From UBA3855 sp964472035 (GTDB taxonomy: Bacteria; Bacillota; Clostridia; Oscillospirales; Ruminococcaceae), in contig CAYYIT010000042.1 in NCBI GenBank assembly GCA_964472035.1, forward strand, positions 1 through 22,185: 22,185 bases of DNA, read 5' to 3'. Shown piece after piece: positions 15,681 through 22,185 of this stretch. Below the pieces are notes generated by a model that worked only from the letters and a program-made list of their open reading frames with translations, did no database searches and had not been told where the DNA came from. Positions within the stretch are counted from its first letter, which is position 1. The number at the start of each line of letters is the position of its first letter. Position numbers and translations under genes: made by a program.

Positions 15681-16764
15681 GGGACACCTCCTCATAAACA
15701 GGGATGCAGGCAACGCCATGACGATCCCCTCTTGCCGTCAGGAACACGACCGCTCCGGGAAAGCGGTGGAGCAGACGATGCACATCCTCGGAAATGTAGG
15801 GTGTCACGATCACAAGCTGCGTATCGTGCAGCTCCGGAACACAGTGATCCAGCGTATCCGCTGGCTCTGTTTCAAGCGCCGCAAGGTCATGCAGGAGCAT
15901 CTCATAATGCCGCGGCGTACATGATGCCGGCGCGGCATAGGGCTTCCCTTCCACGGTACATGGGCTGCAGACGGAAAACGGCTGCTGGCGGAGAACGCAT
16001 TCGCGGAACAGCCGCGCGCAGACGCGGATCGTATGCTCAGAGGCATCTTCATTCACATAGCGCCGGCCGAATTCTCCGGTCTGCGCGGTAAAGGCAATGG
16101 CCAGCTCGCGCTGCTGCGAGGGTTCCTCCTGCCGCACCATCCATGTTCCGGTTCTGGCAGAGGCCTTCCAGTCCATGCGGCGCAGCGGTTCCCTTCCGGT
16201 GTACTCGCGGCTGCCTGCGATGGAAAACGGATCCGTGAACAGGCTGTGCTGCACGGGGCGTTCTCCGATGGCAGTTCTGCACTGCGCGAGCATATCACTG
16301 CATTCCTCATAGCAGCGCGGGAGAACGGTCAGCAGGCCGCTGGTCTCGGAAGCGGCAATGGAGGTTCTTGCGGCACCCAGAAGATCTCCGGTAACCAACA
16401 GCACCCGGTCCACGCGGTATTCGCCGCGCCGTGTGCAGGTGACCTCCCATTCACGGCGGATCCGGCTGTAGCTCTTCAGGCTGAAGAAGCTGGAAACGAA
16501 CCGTGTACGGTCGGTGATAACGGAATGCGTTCCGGCGAATTCAAGGTATTTGGAGACCGAAAACTCCGCCTTGAGCCATGGAAGGGGCAGGAACTTACGG
16601 TTCTCGACCTCTTCGATCAGATGGACGGACTCCCCCTCCGTCACTTCCTCCTTGTCAAAATAACAGCGATAGGACACTGCATCCATACCATGCCGCGTAT
16701 AGAGCATGCTCTGCAGCAGGTAGATACCGCCGATCAGGACAAGCAGTACCAGAAACGTCAGCAT
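15673..16764 (-). CDS. DUF58 domain-containing protein
   Basis: A 363-residue protein with one N-terminal membrane segment (about 2-20), a beta-rich middle region, and the DUF58 motif YTGREPLRRMDWKASARTG starting near residue 190. DUF58 proteins have a von Willebrand A-like fold and nearly always travel with MoxR ATPases. The pair is thought to act as a chaperone for metal insertion or assembly of envelope proteins, but in most bacteria the client is unknown. The gene overlaps the MoxR stop by seven bases and its ATG follows a GAAGGAAG ribosome site. It overlaps the next gene by eight bases, so the three are probably translationally coupled. Confidence 0.92.
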   Translation of the reverse strand: MLTFLVLLVLIGGIYLLQSMLYTRHGMDAVSYRCYFDKEEVTEGESVHLIEEVENRKFLPLPWLKAEFSVSKYLEFAGTHSVITDRTRFVSSFFSLKSYSRIRREWEVTCTRRGEYRVDRVLLVTGDLLGAARTSIAASETSGLLTVLPRCYEECSDMLAQCRTAIGERPVQHSLFTDPFSIAGSREYTGREPLRRMDWKASARTGTWMVRQEEPSQQRELAIAFTAQTGEFGRRYVNEDASEHTIRVCARLFRECVLRQQPFSVCSPCTVEGKPYAAPASCTPRHYEMLLHDLAALETEPADTLDHCVPELHDTQLVIVTPYISEDVHRLLHRFPGAVVFLTARGDRHGVACIPVYEEVSHA

Positions 16765-17687
16765 GCTTCCTTCGGGACGGGTACCTCGCTGACCATGCGC
16801 TGTACCAGTTCATAGCGGCTGTTCTGTTTCTGCAAAAGGGCACTGCCCTTTGTTACAAGACGATGCGCGATAACATCCGGGGCGATCGCCTGCACGTCCT
16901 CGGGGATCACATAGCTTCTCCCCTGAATGGCGGCATAGCCCCTTGCACAGGACTGCAGCGCAAGAAGCCCTCGGGTACTCAGTCCGAGCTGCACGGAAGC
17001 ATCCGTTCTCGTCTTTTCGGCGATGGCGAGGAGATAATCGCTGATGGCTTCGGACACCAGCACCTTCTGCACCTCTTCCTGTGCGGCAAGCAGCTCCTGT
17101 GCTGTGCAGACCGGTGCGGTCACCTGTGTGCTGCCGCCCTGCAGGATCCTTCTTTCCGCATCGCGCGAAGGATAGCCCAGATGCAGGCACATCAGGAATC
17201 GGTCGAGCTGCGCCTCCGGCAGCGGATAGGTACCCTGTGTTTCCACGGGATTCTGCGTTGCGATGACGAAGAACGGGGGTGCGAGCGGAAATGTCTCGCC
17301 GTCCACGGAGACCTGCCCCTCCTCCATGCATTCGAGAAGGCTCGACTGGGTACGAGGGGTGGCGCGATTGATCTCGTCCGCAAGGAGGATATTGGTGAAG
17401 ATGCCGCCCTGACGGAAGGCAAAATCCTGCGTCTTCTGATTGAAATAGTAGATACCCGTCAGGTCGGAGGGCAGCAGATCCGGCGTGAACTGCACGCGCA
17501 CCTGCCGACAGCCGATGCTTGCGGCAAGGGAGCGCGCAAGTGTGGTTTTTCCCGTTCCGGGGATGTCATCGAGCAGGACGTGACCTTTGCAAAGGAGCGC
17601 AACGATCACGCGGTCGATCACGGATTCTTTGCCGACAATGGCGGTGGAAATGCTGCGGCGGAGGGTTTCTGCAAGCTGCTGAACCAT
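16758..17687 (-). CDS. MoxR-family AAA+ ATPase
   Basis: A 309-residue cytoplasmic AAA+ ATPase of the MoxR/RavA class. Visible: Walker A IPGTGKT with Lys47, the family-typical QFTPDLLPSDLTG at about 66-78, Walker B LLADEINRA with Asp104-Glu105, sensor 1 ATQNPVE near 143-149, and LPEAQLDRFLM, where the Arg finger region lies. The C-terminal lid follows normally. An earlier TTG overlaps the stop of the ABC gene by four bases but has no ribosome site. The ATG at 17687 has AAAGGA at about ten bases, so I use it. Partners are the DUF58 and membrane proteins downstream. Being transcribed after an ABC exporter pair is less usual. Confidence 0.94.
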   Translation of the reverse strand: MVQQLAETLRRSISTAIVGKESVIDRVIVALLCKGHVLLDDIPGTGKTTLARSLAASIGCRQVRVQFTPDLLPSDLTGIYYFNQKTQDFAFRQGGIFTNILLADEINRATPRTQSSLLECMEEGQVSVDGETFPLAPPFFVIATQNPVETQGTYPLPEAQLDRFLMCLHLGYPSRDAERRILQGGSTQVTAPVCTAQELLAAQEEVQKVLVSEAISDYLLAIAEKTRTDASVQLGLSTRGLLALQSCARGYAAIQGRSYVIPEDVQAIAPDVIAHRLVTKGSALLQKQNSRYELVQRMVSEVPVPKEAC

Positions 17688-17713
17688 CTGTTTTTCATCC
17701 TTTCTGTTGTATG

Positions 17714-19453
17714 TCAATTCTCGAACTGGCTCTGGTACAGATCGGCATAGAAGCCGCCATGCTGCATCAGCACGTCGTGGCTTCCCTGCTCGATGATATT
17801 GCCGTCACGCATGACGAGGATATGATCCGCGCTGCGGATGGTGGAAAGACGATGCGCGATGATGAAGCTGGTCTTTCCCTTCATGAGCTTTTCAAACGCC
17901 TTCTGGATGCGCTGTTCCGTGCGGATATCGATGCTGCTGGTCGCTTCGTCCAGAATGAGCATGGGCGGGTCGGTCAGCATGATGCGTGCAATACAGAGCA
18001 GCTGTTTCTGGCCCTGGGAGAGACCGCTGGCATCGGAGATCATTGTATCGTAGCCGTTCGGCAGACGCTTGATGAAGCCGTGTGCATAGGCGGCTCTTGC
18101 TGCCGCTTCGATCTCCTCGCGCGATGCGTCGGGCTTGCCGTAGGCGATATTCTCTGCAACGGTACCTGTGAAGATCCATGTTTCCTGCAGCACCATGCCG
18201 AAGAGACTGCGCAGACTATCGCGGTTGATGTCACGCGTGTTTTTGCCGTCAAGCAGGATAGTACCGCTGCCGATCTCGTAGAAACGCAGCAGGAGATTGA
18301 TGATGGTGGACTTGCCGCAGCCGGTGGGTCCGACGATGGCAATGCGCTGTCCTGCCTCCGCATGCATGCTGAAATCCTCGATCAGCTTGCGCTCCGGATT
18401 GTAGGAAAAATACACGTTCTTAAATTCCAGTCTGCCTTCGCAGTCAGTCGGCTTGTCAAGGTGACTTTCATCCGGCTCGGAGGGGCTGTCAAGCACCTGG
18501 AACACGCGCTGTGCGCAGGAGATCGCATTCTGCAGCTCTGCGATAACGCCGGAGATCTCGTTGAAGGGCTTGGTATACTGGTTGGAATAGGAAAGGAAGC
18601 TGGCGAGTCTGCCGACGCTCATAACGCCGACCCACGGCAGAACACCGATCGCGCCGAGCGCACCGACAGTTCCGACGGCCGCATAGATCAGGCCATTGAC
18701 AAAACGTGTCGCCGGATTGCTGATGGAGGAATAGAAGGTCGCACGGACACCCGCTGCGCCAAGCTCTGCGTTGAGCTTCTCAAAACGTGCCTGCGCTCTG
18801 TCCTCGTAGGCGAAGGCCTTTACGACTTTCTGGCTGCCGATCATTTCCTCCGTCAGGGCACCGATCTCACCGCGGAGGGCGGACTGCCGCTGGAAGGAAT
18901 TGTGGGACATCGATGTCACCTTTGCCGCAAGGATGAGGGACAGCGGTGTCATCAGCACGACAAGCAGCGCGATCTTCACATTGATGGTCAGCATGAAAAT
19001 CAGCGTGCCGACAATGGTCACGACGCCCGTAAACAGCTGGGCAAAGCCCTGCAGGAGGCCGTCGGAGATGATCTCGATATCGGAAATTACTCTGGCGATC
19101 AGGTCACCCCTTGCATTGCCGTCCACATAGCGCAGCGGCACTTCCTCAAGCTTTGCGGTCAGCTCCGTGCGCATGGAGCGGATGGTTCCGAAGGCAAGAC
19201 GGTTGATGAACAGGCCTTCGAGCCACTGGAAGATGCCGCTGACAAGAACAACACCTGCAAGGATCAGGGCAACTCTGCCGAGTCCCTCAAAGTCCACATT
19301 GCCGGGAGAAACGGCGCAGTCCACCGCCTCGCCGATCAGCAGCGGCACGGCCATGGAGAGGGAAATTCCGATCAGCGTACAGATGATCGTCAGGATCAGA
19401 TACCGTCTGTAGGGACGGCAGTAACGAAGAATTCTGAATATGGTCTGTTTCAT
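17714..19453 (-). CDS. ABC exporter half-transporter with consensus ATPase motifs
   Basis: A 579-residue half-exporter: six membrane segments in about 1-310, then an ATPase domain from about 340. Motifs: Walker A GPTGCGKS at 375-382, Walker B with catalytic Glu503 in LILDEAT, and switch His534 in IIAHRLS. The signature reads LSQGQ (478-482), where the consensus is LSGGQ. It follows the other half-transporter by 11 bases, with AAGGAGG before its ATG. In the heterodimer this chain would supply the catalytic Walker site, and its altered signature would face the partner's degenerate Walker site. Drug, lipid or peptide export is typical of the family; the substrate is unknown. Confidence 0.95.
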   Translation of the reverse strand: MKQTIFRILRYCRPYRRYLILTIICTLIGISLSMAVPLLIGEAVDCAVSPGNVDFEGLGRVALILAGVVLVSGIFQWLEGLFINRLAFGTIRSMRTELTAKLEEVPLRYVDGNARGDLIARVISDIEIISDGLLQGFAQLFTGVVTIVGTLIFMLTINVKIALLVVLMTPLSLILAAKVTSMSHNSFQRQSALRGEIGALTEEMIGSQKVVKAFAYEDRAQARFEKLNAELGAAGVRATFYSSISNPATRFVNGLIYAAVGTVGALGAIGVLPWVGVMSVGRLASFLSYSNQYTKPFNEISGVIAELQNAISCAQRVFQVLDSPSEPDESHLDKPTDCEGRLEFKNVYFSYNPERKLIEDFSMHAEAGQRIAIVGPTGCGKSTIINLLLRFYEIGSGTILLDGKNTRDINRDSLRSLFGMVLQETWIFTGTVAENIAYGKPDASREEIEAAARAAYAHGFIKRLPNGYDTMISDASGLSQGQKQLLCIARIMLTDPPMLILDEATSSIDIRTEQRIQKAFEKLMKGKTSFIIAHRLSTIRSADHILVMRDGNIIEQGSHDVLMQHGGFYADLYQSQFEN

Positions 19454-19464
19454 GCCGCACCTCC

Positions 19465-21174
19465 TTACTGCATCTGGGAATGGTAGATTTCCTGGTAGAC
19501 GCTGCAGTCTTCCAGCAATTCCTCATGCGTGCCCATGCCAACGCATCTGCCGTCGTCGAGGACGAGGATCAGATCGGCATTTTTCAGGGATGTGGCACGC
19601 TGGGAGATCATAATGGTCGTCAGATCCCCACAGCGTTCGCGAAGCGCGGTGCGCAGCGCAAGATCCGTTGCGTAGTCCAGTGCACTCATGCTGTCATCGA
19701 GGATCAGAATGGCCGGATCGCCGACCAGCGCTCTGGCGATGGTAAGACGCTGCTTCTGTCCGCCGGACAGATTGCGGCCGCCCTGCACAAGATGCGTCTC
19801 CATTCCATACTGGAGCTTCCCGACAAACTCGGCGCCCTGCGCGATCTCGAGTGCCTTCTGCAGCTGTTCCTCACCTGCATCAGGATCCGCCCAGCGCAGG
19901 TTCTCGGCAATTGTTCCTGTGAACAGTACTGCCTTCTGCGGAACCACGTCGATCAGCCGGCGCAGTGCCCTGGCATCATAGCTCTGGACAGGCTTTCCGA
20001 ATACACGGATGCTGCCGCTTGTTGCGTCATAAAAGCGGGGGATGAGATTGGCAAGCGTGGACTTGCCGCTTCCGGTACCGCCGATGATACCGAGCGTCCG
20101 GCCTTTTTTCAGAGTGAAGGTGATCTCATCAAGGGAGTTGTCACCTGCACCGGCATAGGCGAAATTGACGTTTTCGAAGGCGATCGCCTCATCGGATGCA
20201 GCATCCGGCATATCGCTCCCGTTCTCCATGGTGATCTCCGTGGAGAGGACCTCATGAACACGCACCGCGGAGGCCTGTGCCTTGGTCAGGATGACGATGA
20301 GGTTTGCAAGCACCACCATGGCAAGGAGGATCTGGGTCATATAATTGGCAAATGCCGTCAGGTCGCCCTGGCTGAGCGTTCCGGTATTGACATGATCGCC
20401 GCCGAACCAGAGCACGGCAACGATGCCGAGATTCATGATCATAAAGGTGAGCGGATTGAGGATCGAGGAGATCCTGCCGACTGCGAGCATGCTCTTTTCG
20501 AGATCGGCACACTCTTCAGCAAACTCCGCCTTCTCCTGATTCTGACGGGAAAAGGCACGGATGACACGCATGCCATCGAGGTTCTCGCCGGTTCGTCTTG
20601 CGATGGCATCGAGCTTTTTCTGATTGCTGCCGTACATGGGAACGGTCTTTGTCATGACTGCATAGAGCAGCAGTCCGACGATGGGCGCGATGATCAGGAA
20701 GATCAGCGAGAGCTTCACATCGATCATCAGTGCCATCACGATCGCACCGATGATCAGGAACGGTGCGCGCACGGCAAGCCGGATGAACATGTTCACGCCC
20801 GTCTGGGCGGCATTGACGTCATTGGTGATGCGGTTGATCAGCGTGGAGGTGCCGATGCGGTCGATCTCCGTGTAGGACATCACATTGATATGCTGGTACA
20901 CCGCACGGCGCAGGTCGGTGCCGAAGCCGAACGCGCATCTTGCGGCAAGGTACTGACAGGTCAGGGCAAATGCCAGACCGCAGATTCCGAGCAGGACGAT
21001 CAAAAGGCACATTCTTCCGATATAGCCGGCGTCGCTGCCGGCGATGCCGTTGTCGATGATCTTCGCCATGACGATGGGAACGATCAGCTCAAAGATCGCT
21101 TCGAGCAATTTGAAGGTCGGCCCAAGGATCAGCTCCTTGCGGTAGGGCTTGAGAAAGCGTAACAAAAACTGCAT
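19465..21174 (-). CDS. ABC exporter half-transporter with degenerate ATPase site
   Basis: A 569-residue half-exporter with six membrane segments and a C-terminal ATPase domain. Walker A GGTGSGKS is at 365-372 and the signature LSGGQ (469-473) is intact. Two catalytic residues are changed: Asp494 stands where the Walker B glutamate is expected (LILDDSMSALD), and Gln525 stands where the switch histidine is expected (MISQRAT). This is the pattern of the non-catalytic chain of heterodimeric exporters such as TM287/288 or BmrC/BmrD. The frame extends three codons to a TTG next to AGAGGA; the ATG at 21174 lies at better spacing, so I use it. It is the first gene of its operon. Confidence 0.95.
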   Translation of the reverse strand: MQFLLRFLKPYRKELILGPTFKLLEAIFELIVPIVMAKIIDNGIAGSDAGYIGRMCLLIVLLGICGLAFALTCQYLAARCAFGFGTDLRRAVYQHINVMSYTEIDRIGTSTLINRITNDVNAAQTGVNMFIRLAVRAPFLIIGAIVMALMIDVKLSLIFLIIAPIVGLLLYAVMTKTVPMYGSNQKKLDAIARRTGENLDGMRVIRAFSRQNQEKAEFAEECADLEKSMLAVGRISSILNPLTFMIMNLGIVAVLWFGGDHVNTGTLSQGDLTAFANYMTQILLAMVVLANLIVILTKAQASAVRVHEVLSTEITMENGSDMPDAASDEAIAFENVNFAYAGAGDNSLDEITFTLKKGRTLGIIGGTGSGKSTLANLIPRFYDATSGSIRVFGKPVQSYDARALRRLIDVVPQKAVLFTGTIAENLRWADPDAGEEQLQKALEIAQGAEFVGKLQYGMETHLVQGGRNLSGGQKQRLTIARALVGDPAILILDDSMSALDYATDLALRTALRERCGDLTTIMISQRATSLKNADLILVLDDGRCVGMGTHEELLEDCSVYQEIYHSQMQ

Positions 21175-21224
21175 AACGGGCAATTCCTCTCTTATGGATT
21201 CTGGGATATTCAGGATACTTCTCT

Positions 21225-21253
21225 ATTATACCCTGTTTTCATTATTTTTGCAA
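21225..21253 (-). promoter_or_regulatory. Sigma-A promoter of the ABC/MoxR/DUF58 operon
   Basis: TTGCAA (21248-21253) and a perfect TATAAT (21225-21230) are 17 bases apart on the minus strand, about 50 bases upstream of the first start codon. The -35 hexamer is itself a palindrome. Confidence 0.85.
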
Positions 21254-21257
21254 TAGT

Positions 21258-21285
21258 GCATAATTCCGTTTCTTCTGACAAAACT
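21258..21285 (+). promoter_or_regulatory. Possible sigma-F-like promoter of the M23 peptidase gene
   Basis: GCATA (21258-21262) matches the sigma-F -35 consensus. GACAAAACT (21277-21285), 14 bases later, matches four of the five fixed positions of its -10 consensus. The spacing is about one base short and the start point would lie very close to the ribosome site. A sigma-A alternative is TTTTCA (21236-21241) with CATAAT (21259-21264), also imperfect. Confidence 0.25.
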
Positions 21286-21304
21286 ATCAGCGGAGGTGTT
21301 ATTC

Positions 21305-22075
21305 GTGAACAAAAAAACTATAACTGAAACAAACGATAACAAGCGTACGCATCTTGGGTTCTATCTTGTCCTGGCACTCTGTGCCGTCATGATCGGCGTC
21401 TCCTGCTGGTTTGCCTACACGCAGACCGCGGATGATCTGACCATTCAGCTTGAATCCGCACTGGATTCCGCCGGCAATATGGCGGCGGCACAGATGGAGA
21501 GCCATCCGGATGAAACCGACCCTGCTGCTACCACGGCACAGGCAGCTGCTTATGTTCCGCCGTCCGTACAGCACGCAACGGAAGCACCGTCCGCTGTGAC
21601 AGAGCCTGCGGCAACAGCTGCGCCGCAGACCCACACCGAGACTGTGACAGAGGCGGTTTCCGCCGAGATCCCGATATTCCCTGTGACCGGAGATATCATC
21701 GGCGCCTTCAGCAACGGTGAGCTTGTCAAGTCCGAGACCACCGGCGTCTGGCAGACCCACAACGGCATCGACATTGCCTGCACTGCAGGCGACGAGGTCC
21801 GCGCCATGGCCTCCGGCGTGATCGCTTCCGTGGAAGAGGATCCGCTCTGGGGCATCTGCGTGACGATCGATCACGAAAACGGCATGTTCAGCCGCTATTG
21901 CAGCCTCAATTCCGGACTGACAGTCAATGAGGGCGACCACGTCACGGGCGGCACCGTCATCGGCGCAGCCGGCGGCACGGCAGATATCGAAAGCAGCATG
22001 GACACCCACCTGCATTTCGAAGTGCTGCAGGGAGAGACCTACCTCGATCCCGTCAGCTATATCTCCGGCGAATGA
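21305..22075 (+). CDS. SpoIIQ-like membrane-anchored LytM/M23 peptidase
   Basis: A 256-residue protein: membrane segment at about 18-37, a low-complexity Ala/Thr/Pro linker to about 120, then an M23 (LytM) domain. The zinc ligands are complete: His152 and Asp156 in HNGID, and His235-x-His237 in HLHFEV. The wording around them (VWQTHNGIDIACTAGDEV) is close to SpoIIQ, the forespore protein that pairs with SpoIIIAH across the engulfment septum. Clostridial SpoIIQ keeps the zinc site that Bacillus has lost. The start is a GTG eight bases after GGAGG; an earlier GTG overlaps the ribosome site itself. It is the only plus-strand gene and stands alone. A general cell-wall endopeptidase is the alternative. 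Confidence 0.88.
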   Translation: MNKKTITETNDNKRTHLGFYLVLALCAVMIGVSCWFAYTQTADDLTIQLESALDSAGNMAAAQMESHPDETDPAATTAQAAAYVPPSVQHATEAPSAVTEPAATAAPQTHTETVTEAVSAEIPIFPVTGDIIGAFSNGELVKSETTGVWQTHNGIDIACTAGDEVRAMASGVIASVEEDPLWGICVTIDHENGMFSRYCSLNSGLTVNEGDHVTGGTVIGAAGGTADIESSMDTHLHFEVLQGETYLDPVSYISGE

Positions 22076-22083
22076 TCCATGAA

Positions 22084-22122
22084 AAATGCTCTCCATGCAC
22101 TAAGACAGGGAGAGCATTTCTT
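22084..22122 (+). terminator. Terminator after the M23 peptidase gene
   Basis: AAATGCTCTCC (22084-22094) pairs perfectly with GGAGAGCATTT (22109-22119) around a 14-base loop, beginning nine bases past the stop codon. The T run after the stem (TTTCTTCTT) is interrupted, so efficiency is uncertain. Confidence 0.7.
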
Positions 22123-22129
22123 CTTGCTA

Positions 22130-22185
22130 TAGGCAACACCGCGCAAAGACCGCCTGACGGCTCAGCACGTCATCTGTTTGCATCT
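22130..22185. other. Window edge with a small hairpin; possible repeat end
   Basis: After the terminator the sequence changes character (CTATAGGCAACACCGCGC) and contains a 5-bp stem, TGACG (22155-22159) with CGTCA (22168-22172). No coding frame is visible. It may be the end of a dispersed or mobile element cut by the window edge. Confidence 0.2.

Noticed and set aside
17519..21162. Two long plus-strand open frames (655 and 560 codons) opposite the ABC exporter genes
   Set aside because: They mirror real ABC genes in mid-to-high G+C DNA, have no ribosome site and show no domain.

Overview
The window looks like chromosomal DNA of a Gram-positive, mid-to-high G+C member of the Clostridia, most like the Ruminococcus/Oscillospiraceae group. 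The basis is strong GGAGG-type ribosome binding sites, sigma-A promoters, an L10-leader attenuator ahead of rplJ-rplL, a SpoIIQ-like LytM protein and a two-component/FtsX-ABC cassette. The genus is an inference. I see no tRNA, rRNA, CRISPR array, transposase or phage gene. All genes but the last are on the minus strand, so transcription runs from high to low coordinates.

Read in transcription order there are five units. (1) At 21305-22075 (+) a membrane-anchored M23 peptidase of SpoIIQ type stands alone, diverging from its neighbour. (2) At 21253-14314 (-) one promoter drives a heterodimeric ABC exporter pair, then a MoxR AAA+ ATPase, a DUF58 protein and a polytopic membrane protein, ending at a strong terminator. 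(3) At 14271-7350 (-) one promoter drives six closely packed genes: a small membrane protein with an acidic tail, a D-2-hydroxyacid dehydrogenase, proB, proA, an 821-residue Pro/Glu-rich single-pass membrane protein, and a prephenate dehydrogenase. (4) At 7353-6078 (-) rplJ-rplL has its own consensus promoter, an L10-type leader with an intrinsic attenuator, and a terminator. Neither rplK-rplA nor rpoB is adjacent. (5) At 6044-130 (-) an operon encodes an FtsX-type permease, its ATPase, an LCM-family methyltransferase, an OmpR-type response regulator and a sensor kinase. A direct repeat next to its -10 box may be the regulator's own site.

At the extreme left (4-113) three perfect hairpins are enclosed by a perfect 9-bp inverted repeat, giving a cloverleaf-like element just past the kinase gene. 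The items most worth following up are the methyltransferase inside the sensor/transporter operon, the large unrecognised membrane protein in the proline/tyrosine operon, the cloverleaf element, and the joining of an asymmetric ABC exporter to a MoxR/DUF58 module.

Several reading frames can be extended upstream to TTG or in-frame ATG codons. I chose starts by Shine-Dalgarno spacing and overlap with the preceding gene, and say so in each entry.
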